Shown here in pieces: positions 1 to 7,491 of a stretch of 64,000 nucleotides of DNA (positions are counted from its first letter, which is position 1; each line of letters opens with the position of its first letter). The notes under the pieces are model-generated. The model was not told where the DNA came from, ran no database searches, and worked only from the letters and a program-made list of their open reading frames with translations. The stretch is from Streptomyces sp. NBC_01262 (GTDB lineage: Bacteria > Actinomycetota > Actinomycetes > Streptomycetales > Streptomycetaceae). Location: NCBI RefSeq assembly GCF_036226365.1, contig NZ_CP108462.1:6294501-6358500 (forward strand). The letters run 5' to 3'. A program made the translations under genes and the position numbers.

Positions 1-182
1 CGTCAACTAGGGAACTAAACCACCAGACCCGGTCACGGGGCCAGGTGGGAAACCAAACAGTGACTGGGCCCGTCGGCAGCTTGTCCGCGTGACTGCCGGG
101 GCCGAGAAAAGCACAGCGGACTGCGCTCGGAGAAGCTCTGGTTCCGCACCACAGGACGCGGGTTCGATTCCCGCCATCTCCA
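1..182 (+). ncRNA. ssrA: tmRNA (3' part, cut by window edge)
   Basis: This is the 3' portion of transfer-messenger RNA, which with SmpB rescues stalled ribosomes. The window starts inside the gene, so the 5' tRNA-like half and the tag reading frame lie off the left edge. The end carries the T arm GGACGCGGGTTCGATTCCCG and then CCATCTCCA, almost the same as the E. coli ssrA 3' end. The bases after discriminator A182 are CTC, so CCA is not encoded and must be added by the nucleotidyltransferase. A strong terminator follows directly. The 5' end cannot be judged from this window. Confidence 0.93.
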
Positions 183-194
183 CTCATCCCATGT

Positions 195-233
195 ACGACG
201 AGGCCCCCGCCACTGGCGGGGGCCTCGTCGTTT
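195..233 (+). terminator. Rho-independent terminator of ssrA
   Basis: A perfect 18-bp stem (195-212 with 214-231) of the ACGACGAGGCCCCC type with a very short loop is followed by TTT. It sits 12 bases after the tmRNA end and also faces the 3' end of the convergent gene at 242, so it probably serves both. Confidence 0.9.
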
Positions 234-241
234 GTCCAGCG

Positions 242-910
242 TCAGCGCCAGCCGCCGTCGAGGTGGCGGTGCACTGCCACGTCGGGTGCGAAGTGGGCGG
301 TGGCGACGGCGTCCGCGAGGACCGTCTTCACCTCGGCGGCCAGGCCGTCGGCCTGGGCCTTGAGATCGGTGGCGGAGGCCTTGGAGTGGGTCAGGGCGTC
401 CAGCCTGCGGTGGATGTCGGACAGCTTGTGCTGCGTGGCGGCGTTCAGGGTGAAGGCGCGCGGGGTGCTCACCACGAACTGGTACGCCCCGGCCAGGGTC
501 TGGCAGCCGGTGCAGCTCTTGTTGACGGCGTCGCTGAGGTTGACCGCGTTGAGGTGCGTCTGGTGGCCCGCCACCGTCACGATCTGGAAGGACAGGGCGA
601 CCGAGCGGCAGTGGTCGTCGACCGAGCAGCCGGCCGAGACCGCGTTGGCCTGGTTGCGCACGCCGGTGGCGATCGCCGTGCCGTACTGGTGGACGGTGAA
701 GTTGTCCTTGACCACGGTGTGGTGCGCCCGGTTGGCCAGGGTGCTCACGTGGTCGTTGGCGACGGCGACCCGGGCGAAGGACGAGCTGGGCGCGGCGGCC
801 TGGGCCGGGGCGGCAGCGGCGGCGGCCGCTATTCCGGCGGTCAGCAGGCCGAGTTGGACGACTTTGCTGGTGAGCGGATTCCGGCTGGGCCGGGGCTTTC
901 GATGGGTCAT
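242..910 (-). CDS. Secreted Cys-containing protein of unknown function, M50/peptide locus
   Basis: This is a 222-residue protein that I do not recognise as a named family. The N-terminus (THRKPRPSRN, then a hydrophobic Ala-rich stretch ending near PAQAAA, residues 1-39) is a typical Sec signal peptide. The mature part has two close Cys pairs (SVDDHC region and KSCTGC), so it may be disulfide-bonded outside the cell. The C-terminal third is helical and ends in a His-rich tail. The ATG at 910 was chosen because GGAGAG lies just upstream and the signal peptide begins there. It lies 35 bp after the M50 protease gene on the same strand, so it is probably the last gene of the peptide-protease operon. 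A role as partner, substrate or immunity protein is inference only. Confidence 0.75.
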   Translation of the reverse strand: MTHRKPRPSRNPLTSKVVQLGLLTAGIAAAAAAAPAQAAAPSSSFARVAVANDHVSTLANRAHHTVVKDNFTVHQYGTAIATGVRNQANAVSAGCSVDDHCRSVALSFQIVTVAGHQTHLNAVNLSDAVNKSCTGCQTLAGAYQFVVSTPRAFTLNAATQHKLSDIHRRLDALTHSKASATDLKAQADGLAAEVKTVLADAVATAHFAPDVAVHRHLDGGWR

Positions 911-945
911 GCGGATCTCTCCTGTGACGGTGACTGTCTGATGGG

Positions 946-2901
946 TTACGTGGCGGCCGGGTCGGGCGCCACGGTGCTCGCGGTCGCCGACGGGTCCGCG
1001 CTGGGCGAAGGCGATTCGGACACCGGGGGAGACGAGGCCGGGGACGGGCCGGACGCAGCCGGGCTGCTCGGGGCGACGGGCGGCTGCGTGGCGGCCGGGC
1101 TGCTCGCGGCGGCCGGCGGCTTCGACGCGGCCGGGCTGCCCGAGGCCGAGGCGGCGGGGGAGCCGGAGACCGACGCCCCGGGCGAGGGGCTGAGCCCTGG
1201 CGAGGGCACGATGGCCCCCGGGCCGGTGACCAGGGTGGAGGTCGGCGAGGCGGAGGCCGAGGGCGCCGGGGAGTCGGCGTCGCGCGCCGGGTCCGGGGCG
1301 GCGGACACCCCGGGCTGCAGGATCGGCGCGATCGGCGGCTTCGCCGGCAGCGGCTTGGGGGTGACCCCGCTGACCCAGGCGTAGCTGAGGCCGGACATCC
1401 CGGCCAGCGCCAGGGCGCACAGGGCGATCCGCAGCCGCGGCTTGCCGTTGGTGGAGCGTACGGCGGTACGGATCAGCCGGCCGCCGAGCCGGATGGAGAG
1501 GTAGATCATCCCGGCCAGCGGGAAGACCAGCATCACGCTGCCGACGGTGCCGGCCAGCCCGGCGGCGATCTGGCCGTCCGCGAAGGCGGACCAGGTGCCG
1601 GTGAGCTGCTCGGTCAGGGACCTGATGCCGGTGGTGATGATGCGGGGCAGATTCCACAGGGCGTAGCCCAGCTCGCCCAGCAGCAGCGGCACCATCGTGA
1701 GCACCCAGACGGTGACGATGACCCGGGCGGAGCGCCTGAGGTCGGCGACCTCGGGACGGACCGGGCGGCCGGGGATCATGCTCAGCAGGATCGGCTTGAT
1801 CTTGCCGAACAGGTCGGGCACGCCGGCCAGGTCGCCCAGGATGTAGTAGCCGTCCAGCCGGACGGCCGGCATCAGCTGCTCCAGCACCTCGAAGTGCGCG
1901 ATGTAGACGGCGGCGAGAAAGAACTCCTGGCCGGTCAGGAAGTACCCGGCGGCCAGCCCCAGCATGAAGACGACATTGAAGTAGATGCCGCCCAGGTCGG
2001 TGCGGATCCGTCCGCCCCGGCCGATCCGGTACACGTCGGTGACGTCGGTGTACATGGACGGCCAGATCAGGAACAGCCCGCAGCCGATGCAGCCGGGTTT
2101 CGCCCCGCCGTAGGTGCAGGCGGACGCGTGGCCGAACTCGTGGAAGGCGAGCGAGGCCACCGTCAGCCCGAAGACCACCAGCAGCAGCACCGGCTGGTCG
2201 ATGACCTGGAGCACCGGGTCCATCGCCCCGAAGAACCCGAACAGCCAGACGTCCAGCGCGACCGCCGACAGCAGCACGGCGGCGACCGCCAGCGGGCGGT
2301 GCAGCCAGGCCAGGGAACGCGCGATACGGGCCACCCGGCGCTCGTTGAAGAGCACCCGGTGGCCCTTGAGAGCCAGCAGCAGGTCCGAGCGCGGGCCGTC
2401 CACCCGGTCGTCCTCCTGCCCGAACGGCACGGAGACCCCGAGCGGTTCGAGCTTGTTCTCGATCAGGTAGGCGATGTTCTCGGTGCTGAGCTCACGTCCG
2501 AAGCGGCCGCTGACCCGGTACGAGATGGTCTCGATGTCCCGGATCCCGTCAATGGCGTCCGCCACGAGATGGAGCAGCCGTGAGAGCTGCACCACCTGCC
2601 CGTCCCCTCGGCGGGCGATGTACTTCGGCTCGTTGAAGCCGGACCCCTGGTACTCGCCGTGCAGCCGCAGCCCGGCGCTGAGCCGGGGGACGACGGCCCC
2701 GGCCCCCTCGCCGGACTGCGGCGGCGCAGAGGGCGGCTCCGCCGTGAGATCTTGGCAGGCCACGGCGAAGCCGCCCGGACCGGGTACCGGCAGATTGCCG
2801 GTGTCGTACGCGAGGGTCCGTTCCAGCCGCCCGCCGCCCTTGCGGTTGTGGCGACGGCCATGAGGACTGCGTTCCCGCTCGTCGTTTCCGAGCACCGTCA
2901 T
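946..2901 (-). CDS. Membrane M50-type zinc metalloprotease with PqqD-like N-terminus
   Basis: This 651-residue polytopic protein resembles the 'putative peptide zinc metalloprotease' branch of family M50 (site-2-protease-like). HEFGH at residues 254-258 gives two zinc ligands and the active-site Glu, and RLDGYY near residue 350 supplies the third ligand; several membrane helices surround them. Residues ~90-160 (YIARRGDGQVVQLSRLL onward) look like a PqqD/RRE-type winged domain, the fold that binds leader peptides in RiPP systems. The last ~130 residues are a low-complexity Pro/Ala/Ser tail. The ATG at 2901 has GGGGAGAG upstream. Two small paralogous peptides lie upstream on the same strand and a secreted protein lies downstream. 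Processing or export of those peptides is the natural inference; no transporter or modification enzyme is nearby. Confidence 0.85.
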   Translation of the reverse strand: MTVLGNDERERSPHGRRHNRKGGGRLERTLAYDTGNLPVPGPGGFAVACQDLTAEPPSAPPQSGEGAGAVVPRLSAGLRLHGEYQGSGFNEPKYIARRGDGQVVQLSRLLHLVADAIDGIRDIETISYRVSGRFGRELSTENIAYLIENKLEPLGVSVPFGQEDDRVDGPRSDLLLALKGHRVLFNERRVARIARSLAWLHRPLAVAAVLLSAVALDVWLFGFFGAMDPVLQVIDQPVLLLVVFGLTVASLAFHEFGHASACTYGGAKPGCIGCGLFLIWPSMYTDVTDVYRIGRGGRIRTDLGGIYFNVVFMLGLAAGYFLTGQEFFLAAVYIAHFEVLEQLMPAVRLDGYYILGDLAGVPDLFGKIKPILLSMIPGRPVRPEVADLRRSARVIVTVWVLTMVPLLLGELGYALWNLPRIITTGIRSLTEQLTGTWSAFADGQIAAGLAGTVGSVMLVFPLAGMIYLSIRLGGRLIRTAVRSTNGKPRLRIALCALALAGMSGLSYAWVSGVTPKPLPAKPPIAPILQPGVSAAPDPARDADSPAPSASASPTSTLVTGPGAIVPSPGLSPSPGASVSGSPAASASGSPAASKPPAAASSPAATQPPVAPSSPAASGPSPASSPPVSESPSPSADPSATASTVAPDPAAT

Positions 2902-2944
2902 CTGTTCTCTCCCCCCGACACTGGTCCCCCCGGACTCCCCCCTC

Positions 2945-2983
2945 CGGCGGGGGCCGCGCCCTCCCCTGGCGCGGCCCCCGCCG
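2945..2983 (-). terminator. Hairpin between peptide gene and protease gene
   Basis: A perfect 16-bp GC stem (2945-2960 with 2968-2983, 7-base loop) lies just after the stop codon of the first peptide gene and 43 bases before the M50 gene. There is no U-tract on the minus strand. It could work as a partial terminator or an mRNA-stabilising stem, giving far more peptide than protease, an arrangement often seen after RiPP precursor genes. Confidence 0.6.
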
Positions 2984-2989
2984 TCGCGG

Positions 2990-3208
2990 TTACTGCTTGA
3001 CGATGATCGACTGGCTGGCCTCGGACTGCGCCGTGGCGAACGACGAGTGGTCGTTCAGGGCGGCGGACTCGTTGTGCGCCTCGATGTTCGCGATGTGCTT
3101 GGTGACGTTGACCGTCTTGGCGAAGCTGAACTTCAGCCGGCCCAGTGCCTCGCGGCCGGGAAGCAGCTCGGCGGCCTCGGCGTCGAGCTCGCGCGGGTCC
3201 ATGCTCAT
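2990..3208 (-). CDS. Small paralogous peptide A (possible precursor peptide)
   Basis: This 72-residue peptide has no signal sequence and no cysteine. It starts with an acidic segment (ELDAEAAELLPGREALGRL), continues as KFSFAKTVNVTKHIAN and ends in a Ser/Gln-rich tail finishing IIVKQ. Across the 50 residues from RELD to NDHS it differs from the neighbouring peptide at only five positions, while the last 17 residues diverge strongly. That is the conserved leader/variable tail pattern of a precursor or signal-peptide family. The ATG at 3208 was chosen for AAAGAGG upstream. It is the second gene of a minus-strand operon (peptide B, peptide A, M50 protease, secreted protein). No characterised family was recognised, and a RiPP, pheromone or small structural protein are all possible. 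Confidence 0.75.
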   Translation of the reverse strand: MSMDPRELDAEAAELLPGREALGRLKFSFAKTVNVTKHIANIEAHNESAALNDHSSFATAQSEASQSIIVKQ

Positions 3209-3271
3209 GGTGAAACCTCTTTCGTTCGTTACAGGTGGGTGGTGGTGGCGGACGCCGGGAACTACCAGGGA

Positions 3272-3487
3272 TTACTGGTGGACGTTGACGCCCTGGTCGG
3301 CCACCGACTGGGCCACCGAGGCGAACGAGTGGTCGTTCAGGGCGGCGGACTCGTTGTGGGCCGCCACGTTCGCGATGTGCTTGGTGACGTTGACGGTCTT
3401 GGTGATGCTGAACTTCAGGCGGCCCAGGGCCTCGCGGCCGGGGAGCAGTTCGGCGGACTCGGCGTCGAGCTCACGGATGTCGAGCAT
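3272..3487 (-). CDS. Small paralogous peptide B (possible precursor peptide)
   Basis: This 71-residue paralogue of the adjacent peptide starts LDIRELDAESAELLPGREAL and ends GVNVHQ. It has no Cys, no signal peptide and no obvious membrane segment. The start ATG at 3487 is preceded by GAGGGGGA, a strong ribosome binding site. It is the first gene of the minus-strand operon and is read away from the XRE-type regulator at 3684 through a 196-bp spacer with two operator-like inverted repeats. The pair looks like a recent tandem duplication with later divergence only at the C-terminus. Function unknown. Confidence 0.75.
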   Translation of the reverse strand: MLDIRELDAESAELLPGREALGRLKFSITKTVNVTKHIANVAAHNESAALNDHSFASVAQSVADQGVNVHQ

Positions 3488-3549
3488 GACAATTCCCCCT
3501 CAGGGATGGGCATTTCCGATCGGACGGAGGCAGGTTCCCCCCGGACTCT

Positions 3550-3589
3550 GTCCGATCTGGTCGGACGGTGTGTCCAACGAGATTGGACA
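3550..3589. promoter_or_regulatory. Two operator-like inverted repeats, divergent promoter region
   Basis: GTCCGA-N5-TCGGAC (3550-3566) and TGTCCAA-N5-TTGGACA (3571-3589) are both perfect inverted repeats with the same 5-base spacer and the shared form GTCCRA-N5-TYGGAC. Their centres are 22 bp apart, about two helical turns, so a dimer pair could bind one face. Extra half-sites occur nearby (TCCGATCGGA at 3515-3524 and GTCCGGAC at 3598-3605). The obvious candidate ligand is the XRE-family protein encoded at 3684. No clear -35/-10 could be assigned. Confidence 0.6.
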
Positions 3590-3683
3590 GTAGTAGGGTC
3601 CGGACGCCCCGCGCAAGGGGGTTCCGTAGAATCGGTCTCACTCGGGCGAGTTCGGCCCGTCCGCGAGCGGGAAGCGACCATCA

Positions 3684-4073
3684 GTGGCCAACGCACTGCA
3701 ACAGATCATGAGAGAGCGGCTGGACCGGCAGGGCTGGTCCTACGGCGAGGTCGCCCGGCGCGGCGGCATCCCGCGCTCCACCGTCCACCATCTCGCCACC
3801 ACCGAACGCCTGGTCCGCATGCCCCAGCCGGCCACCCTCGAAGGCCTGTCCCGCGGCCTCGACCTGCCCCTGGACGCGCTGCGGCGGGCCGCCGCCGAGG
3901 CCTGCGGCATCAATGTGTACGCGGACGCCAAGGAGCCCGCCTCGCCGACGTCGCCGGCGGACCCCGAGGTGGACCTGCTCATCGCCAGTGTCCAGAAGCT
4001 GTCGTCCGACGACCGGCGGCATGTCGCCGCGCTCGTGGAATCCCTGCTGGAGCGCGCACCCGAAACGGACTGA
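3684..4073 (+). CDS. XRE-type helix-turn-helix regulator
   Basis: This is a 129-residue DNA-binding protein. Residues ~10-70 form a Cro/CI-type HTH: LDRQGWSYGEVARRGGIPRS, then TVHHLATTERLVRMPQPATL, then a predicted helix (GLSRGLDLPLDALRRAAAEA). The C-terminal part (DLLIASVQKLSSDDRRHVAA) is a short helical segment of the kind often used for dimerisation. The start is GTG at 3684 with GGGAAG upstream; an internal ATG is less likely. It is transcribed away from the peptide/M50 operon and probably controls it through the inverted repeats at 3550-3589. This regulatory link is inference from position. Confidence 0.85.
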   Translation: MANALQQIMRERLDRQGWSYGEVARRGGIPRSTVHHLATTERLVRMPQPATLEGLSRGLDLPLDALRRAAAEACGINVYADAKEPASPTSPADPEVDLLIASVQKLSSDDRRHVAALVESLLERAPETD

Positions 4074-4219
4074 GACGTTTCGGATGCGGCTGTGGTTCCC
4101 GGGGTGGGTGAATACGGGAAAAGAATCCTGAATGGGTCGAACGGCCCAAGATCCGCGACTATCGTCCATTCCGCCCGAGGCGCGTGAGTGGCACGATCCC
4201 TCTGGTGGCAGGGGGAAAA

Positions 4220-4480
4220 GTGCTGGTCGTACATGGTGGAACCACCACAGCCGTCGTCCGGGGCCGCACCGGCGAGTCCGTCGTGCTCCTCTCCGGGGAG
4301 CTGCCCGACGTCCTCACCGACGCGAGCGTCGCCGAACTGCTGGACCTGGCCGCCGCGGTGCTGGGCGGCGAGGAGATGCAGCTCTTCCGGCGCTGCCTCG
4401 CCACGCTGCGGCGCGGCGAGGGCCCGGCGCCCAGGCGGATCGAGGTGGACGGCGCGGTCCTGACGGTCTACGCGGACTGA
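4220..4480 (+). CDS. Small conserved hypothetical protein
   Basis: An 86-residue protein if started at GTG 4220, where AGGGGGAA gives a good ribosome binding site; an in-frame GTG at 4184 would add 12 residues. It begins with beta-rich LVVHGGTTTAVVRGRTGESV and continues with a helical acidic middle (DVLTDASVAELLDLAAAVLG) and an Arg-rich end. There is no signal peptide, membrane segment or known motif that I recognise. It lies between the XRE regulator and narK with its own spacers, so it is probably a single-gene unit. Confidence 0.6.
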   Translation: MLVVHGGTTTAVVRGRTGESVVLLSGELPDVLTDASVAELLDLAAAVLGGEEMQLFRRCLATLRRGEGPAPRRIEVDGAVLTVYAD

Positions 4481-4582
4481 CAACCCGGGCGCTCCGCCCG
4501 GCGCTCACAGTGGCCCGCACCGCCGGGTGAGAGCAAGGTTGCCCAGCGGTCACCTCGGGGCATCGTCCGGAAACGCACGGTT

Positions 4583-4624
4583 CCTACTGTCGTGGACAGA
4601 CACCCGACATCATCTGTCAGTAGG
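4583..4624 (+). promoter_or_regulatory. Stem-loop in front of the narK ribosome binding site
   Basis: CCTACTG (4583-4589) and CAGTAGG (4618-4624) are exact complements, extended inside by GACAG/CTGTC, ending 3 bases before the CTGGAGG ribosome binding site. It could be a leader structure or an operator. A GTCAC/GAAAC pair at 4549-4574 recalls GlnR half-sites, but the spacing does not fit the consensus I know. Confidence 0.35.
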
Positions 4625-4637
4625 GCCTGGAGGCGTC

Positions 4638-6014
4638 ATGAGTGCCGCGACCGCTACACGCAAGGGGGCTCGCTGGATCGAGCAGTGGGACCCGGAGGAC
4701 GAGCAGTTCTGGGAGAACGGCGGAAAGCAGACCGCCAACCGGAACCTGGTCTTCTCGGTCCTGTCCGAGCACATCGGATTCTCGATCTGGAGCCTGTGGT
4801 CCGTCATGGTCCTGTTCATGGGACCGGAGTACGGAATCGACCCGGCGGGGAAGTTCTTCCTGGTGGCCACCGCGACCGCGGTGGGCGCGCTGGTCCGGGT
4901 CCCGTACACCTTCGCCGTGGCGCGCTTCGGCGGGCGCAACTGGACGATCGTCAGCGCACTGCTGCTCCTGCTGCCCACGGTGGCGGCGGCGATCGTGATG
5001 GAGCCGGGCACGTCGTACACGACGTTCATGCTGGTGGCGGCGCTGACCGGGGTGGGCGGCGGTAACTTCGCCTCGTCCATGACCAACATCAACTCCTTCT
5101 TCCCGCTGCGGAAGAAGGGCTGGGCGCTCGGCCTCAACGCGGGCGGCGGCAACATCGGTGTGCCGGTGGTGCAGCTGGTCGGCCTGCTGATCATCGGGAC
5201 GGCCGGGGCGACCCACCCGCGGATCCTCCTGAGTGTCTACATCCCGCTGATCGTCATCGCGGCCGCCCTGTCCGCGCTGAAGATGGACAATCTGGCGCCC
5301 GTGAAGAACGACACCGGCGCGGCGAAGGAAGCGGTGAAGGACGCGCACACCTGGATCATGTCCTTCCTGTACATCGGCACCTTCGGGTCGTTCATCGGCT
5401 ACAGCTTCGCCTTCGGGCTCGTCCTGCAGAACCAGTTCGCCCGCACCCCGCTGCAGGCGGCCTCGATCACCTTCATCGGCCCGCTCCTCGGCTCGCTCAT
5501 CCGCCCGGTCGGCGGCCGGCTGGCCGACCGCTTCGGCGGCGCGAGGATCACGCTGTGGAACTTCCTGGCCATGGCGGCGGCCACCGGCGTCATCATCATC
5601 GCCTCCACCCAGAAGTCGCTGCCGCTGTTCACGACGGCCTTCATCGCGCTCTTCGTGCTCACCGGGCTCGGCAACGGCTCCACGTACAAGATGATCCCCG
5701 GCATCTACGCCGCCAAGGCCCTCGCCAAGGGCCTGGAGGGCGAGGAGGCGGCCTCCTACGGGCGGCGGCTGTCGGGCGCCTCGATGGGGCTGATCGGCGC
5801 GGTCGGCGCGCTCGGCGGCGTCGGGATCAACTTCGCCTTCCGGCAGTCCTTCCTCACCGAGCACACCGGGACACCGGCCTTCGTGTCCTTCCTCGCCTTT
5901 TACGCGGTGTGCTTCGCACTGACCTGGGCCGTATACCTGCGGGGCCAGGCGGTGGCGCCGGCGGAGCCGGTCCAGGCCGAGGCGAAGCCGCAGCTGGGCT
6001 ACGCGCAGGTGTAG
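4638..6014 (+). CDS. narK: Nitrate/nitrite transporter, MFS
   Basis: This is a 458-residue, about 12-helix major facilitator protein of the nitrate/nitrite porter group, moving nitrate in or nitrite out across the cell membrane. The nitrate-signature regions are visible: GVGGGNFASSMTNINSFFP followed by RKKGWALGLNAGGGNIG, and later the GLGNGSTYKMIPGIY equivalent in the second half. The N-terminus has a soluble ~30-residue stretch (WIEQWDPEDEQFWENGGKQT) typical of NarK. The start at ATG 4638 follows CTGGAGG. It is followed after a 198-bp spacer by the HemD-like regulator gene, a pairing known in Streptomyces nitrogen metabolism, which supports a role in nitrate assimilation or nitrite relief. 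Confidence 0.93.
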   Translation: MSAATATRKGARWIEQWDPEDEQFWENGGKQTANRNLVFSVLSEHIGFSIWSLWSVMVLFMGPEYGIDPAGKFFLVATATAVGALVRVPYTFAVARFGGRNWTIVSALLLLLPTVAAAIVMEPGTSYTTFMLVAALTGVGGGNFASSMTNINSFFPLRKKGWALGLNAGGGNIGVPVVQLVGLLIIGTAGATHPRILLSVYIPLIVIAAALSALKMDNLAPVKNDTGAAKEAVKDAHTWIMSFLYIGTFGSFIGYSFAFGLVLQNQFARTPLQAASITFIGPLLGSLIRPVGGRLADRFGGARITLWNFLAMAAATGVIIIASTQKSLPLFTTAFIALFVLTGLGNGSTYKMIPGIYAAKALAKGLEGEEAASYGRRLSGASMGLIGAVGALGGVGINFAFRQSFLTEHTGTPAFVSFLAFYAVCFALTWAVYLRGQAVAPAEPVQAEAKPQLGYAQV

Positions 6015-6141
6015 CCGGCGCAGCGGCGTAACACCGGCGAAATCAGGGCGAACTGCGTACGTCACGAGGTGTTGGCAGCATGCGGGCCAACCGTCGGGTC
6101 GATCGTCGGCTCATCGTCGGGCCGACCGGACAGCAGCGGAA

Positions 6142-6175
6142 GGTGGCGGGGAGCCGGGACGGGCTTCCCGCCACC
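6142..6175 (+). terminator. Hairpin between narK and the HemD-like regulator
   Basis: A 14-bp stem (GGTGGCGGGGAGCC with GGCTTCCCGCCACC, one G-U type mismatch) lies 38 bases upstream of the next start codon. There is no T-run. It may be the narK terminator or part of the leader of the next gene. Confidence 0.5.
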
Positions 6176-6212
6176 GCGCACGTGTGTACCTCCAGTGGAG
6201 TGGGGCAAAGCC

Positions 6213-7361
6213 ATGCAAGACGAACAGCAGCCCGCCGTGCTGCCCCTGGCCGGATTCACGGTCGGGGTCACCGCGGCCCGGCGGGCCGATGAGCTGGCCG
6301 TGCTGCTGGAACGGCGGGGCGCGGCCGTGCTGCGGGCACCGGCCCTGCGGATCGTGCCGCTGCCGGACGACACCGAGCTGATGGCCGCCACCAAGCGGCT
6401 GCTCGACCTGTGCCCGGACATCGTCATCGCCACCACCGCGATCGGCTTCCGCGGCTGGATCGAGGCGGCGGACGGCTGGGGCCTGGGCGAGGCGCTGCTG
6501 GAGCGGCTGCGCGGCGTCGAGCTGCTCGCCCGCGGCCCCAAGGTGCGCGGCGCGATCCGCGCGGCCGGGCTCAGGGAGGCCTGGTCGCCGGCCTCGGAAT
6601 CCATGGCCGAGGTGCTGGACCGGCTGCTGGAGCAGGGCGTCGAGGGCCGGCGGATCGGCGTCCAGCTGCACGGCGAGCCGCTGCCCGGCTTCATCGAGGC
6701 GCTCAAGGAGGCGGGCGCGGACATCGTCGGCGTCCCCGTCTACCGCTGGATGCCCCCGGAGGACATCGCGCCGGTCGACCGCATGCTCGACGCGATCGCC
6801 GCCCGCTCGCTGGACTGCGTCAGCTTCACCAGCGCCCCCGCCGCGGCCTCCCTGCTCGACCGGGCCGAGCGCCGCGGCATCCTCACGGAGGTACTGGACG
6901 CCCTGCGGCACGATGTGCTGGCAGCGTGCGTCGGGCCGGTCACCGCGCTTCCGCTGGAGGCCCACGACGTGCCCACCTACCAGCCCGAACGCTTCCGCCT
7001 CGGCCCGCTCGTCCAGCTGGTCTGCGCCGAGCTCCCCGGGCGCGTACGCCCCCTGCCCGTCGCCGGGCACCGCGTGGAGATCCGCGGCCACGCCGTCGTC
7101 GTCGACGGCGAGCTGCGCGCCGTGCCGCCGGCCGGCATGGCCCTGCTCCGGGCGCTGGCCCGCCGCCCCGGCTGGGTCGTCCCCCGCTCCGACCTGCTGC
7201 GCGTCCTGCCCGGCGCGGGGCGCGACGAACACGCCGTGGAGACCGCCATGACCCGGCTGCGTACGGCGCTGGGCGCGCCCAAGCTGATCCACACCGTCGT
7301 CAAGCGCGGATACCGGCTCGCACTGGACCCCTCGGCCGACGCGAAGTACGCCTCCGCGTAG
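6213..7361 (+). CDS. nnaR: HemD-like uroporphyrinogen-III synthase/winged-helix regulator (NnaR type)
   Basis: This is a 382-residue two-domain protein. Residues ~10-265 have the uroporphyrinogen-III synthase fold (GFTVGVTAARRADELAVLLE at the start, SFTSAPAAASLL in the second lobe). Residues ~280-375 are an OmpR-type DNA-binding winged helix (RRPGWVVPRSDLLRVL ... ETAMTRLRTALGAP ... VKRGYRL). Fusions of this kind next to narK are known in Streptomyces as NnaR, described in S. coelicolor as a regulator of nitrate/nitrite assimilation acting with GlnR (recalled literature). Whether the HemD half is still catalytic, for example to make sirohaem for nitrite reductase, cannot be told from sequence. 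ATG 6213 gives the whole HemD domain; GGAG lies about 12 bases upstream. Confidence 0.88.
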   Translation: MQDEQQPAVLPLAGFTVGVTAARRADELAVLLERRGAAVLRAPALRIVPLPDDTELMAATKRLLDLCPDIVIATTAIGFRGWIEAADGWGLGEALLERLRGVELLARGPKVRGAIRAAGLREAWSPASESMAEVLDRLLEQGVEGRRIGVQLHGEPLPGFIEALKEAGADIVGVPVYRWMPPEDIAPVDRMLDAIAARSLDCVSFTSAPAAASLLDRAERRGILTEVLDALRHDVLAACVGPVTALPLEAHDVPTYQPERFRLGPLVQLVCAELPGRVRPLPVAGHRVEIRGHAVVVDGELRAVPPAGMALLRALARRPGWVVPRSDLLRVLPGAGRDEHAVETAMTRLRTALGAPKLIHTVVKRGYRLALDPSADAKYASA

Positions 7362-7491
7362 CGTCCGCATAGCGCAGCCGGCGCCCGCGCGGATTCGGGC
7401 TGGGCGGAAGACCTCCGTTTCGCGTACGGTTGCAGGCTGCCCCGCCGCGCGCGGAGCGAACGACGCACAGGCAGGAAGAAGGGGGTCTTGC

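Noticed and set aside
2990-3487. Lanthipeptide or lasso precursor
   Set aside because: No Cys in either peptide and no cyclase, dehydratase or asparagine-synthase-like gene nearby.
7370-7491. Rifamycin-associated element upstream of helD
   Set aside because: No convincing inverted GGGGCTTGC-type repeat was found, so inducible HelR-type control is not supported.
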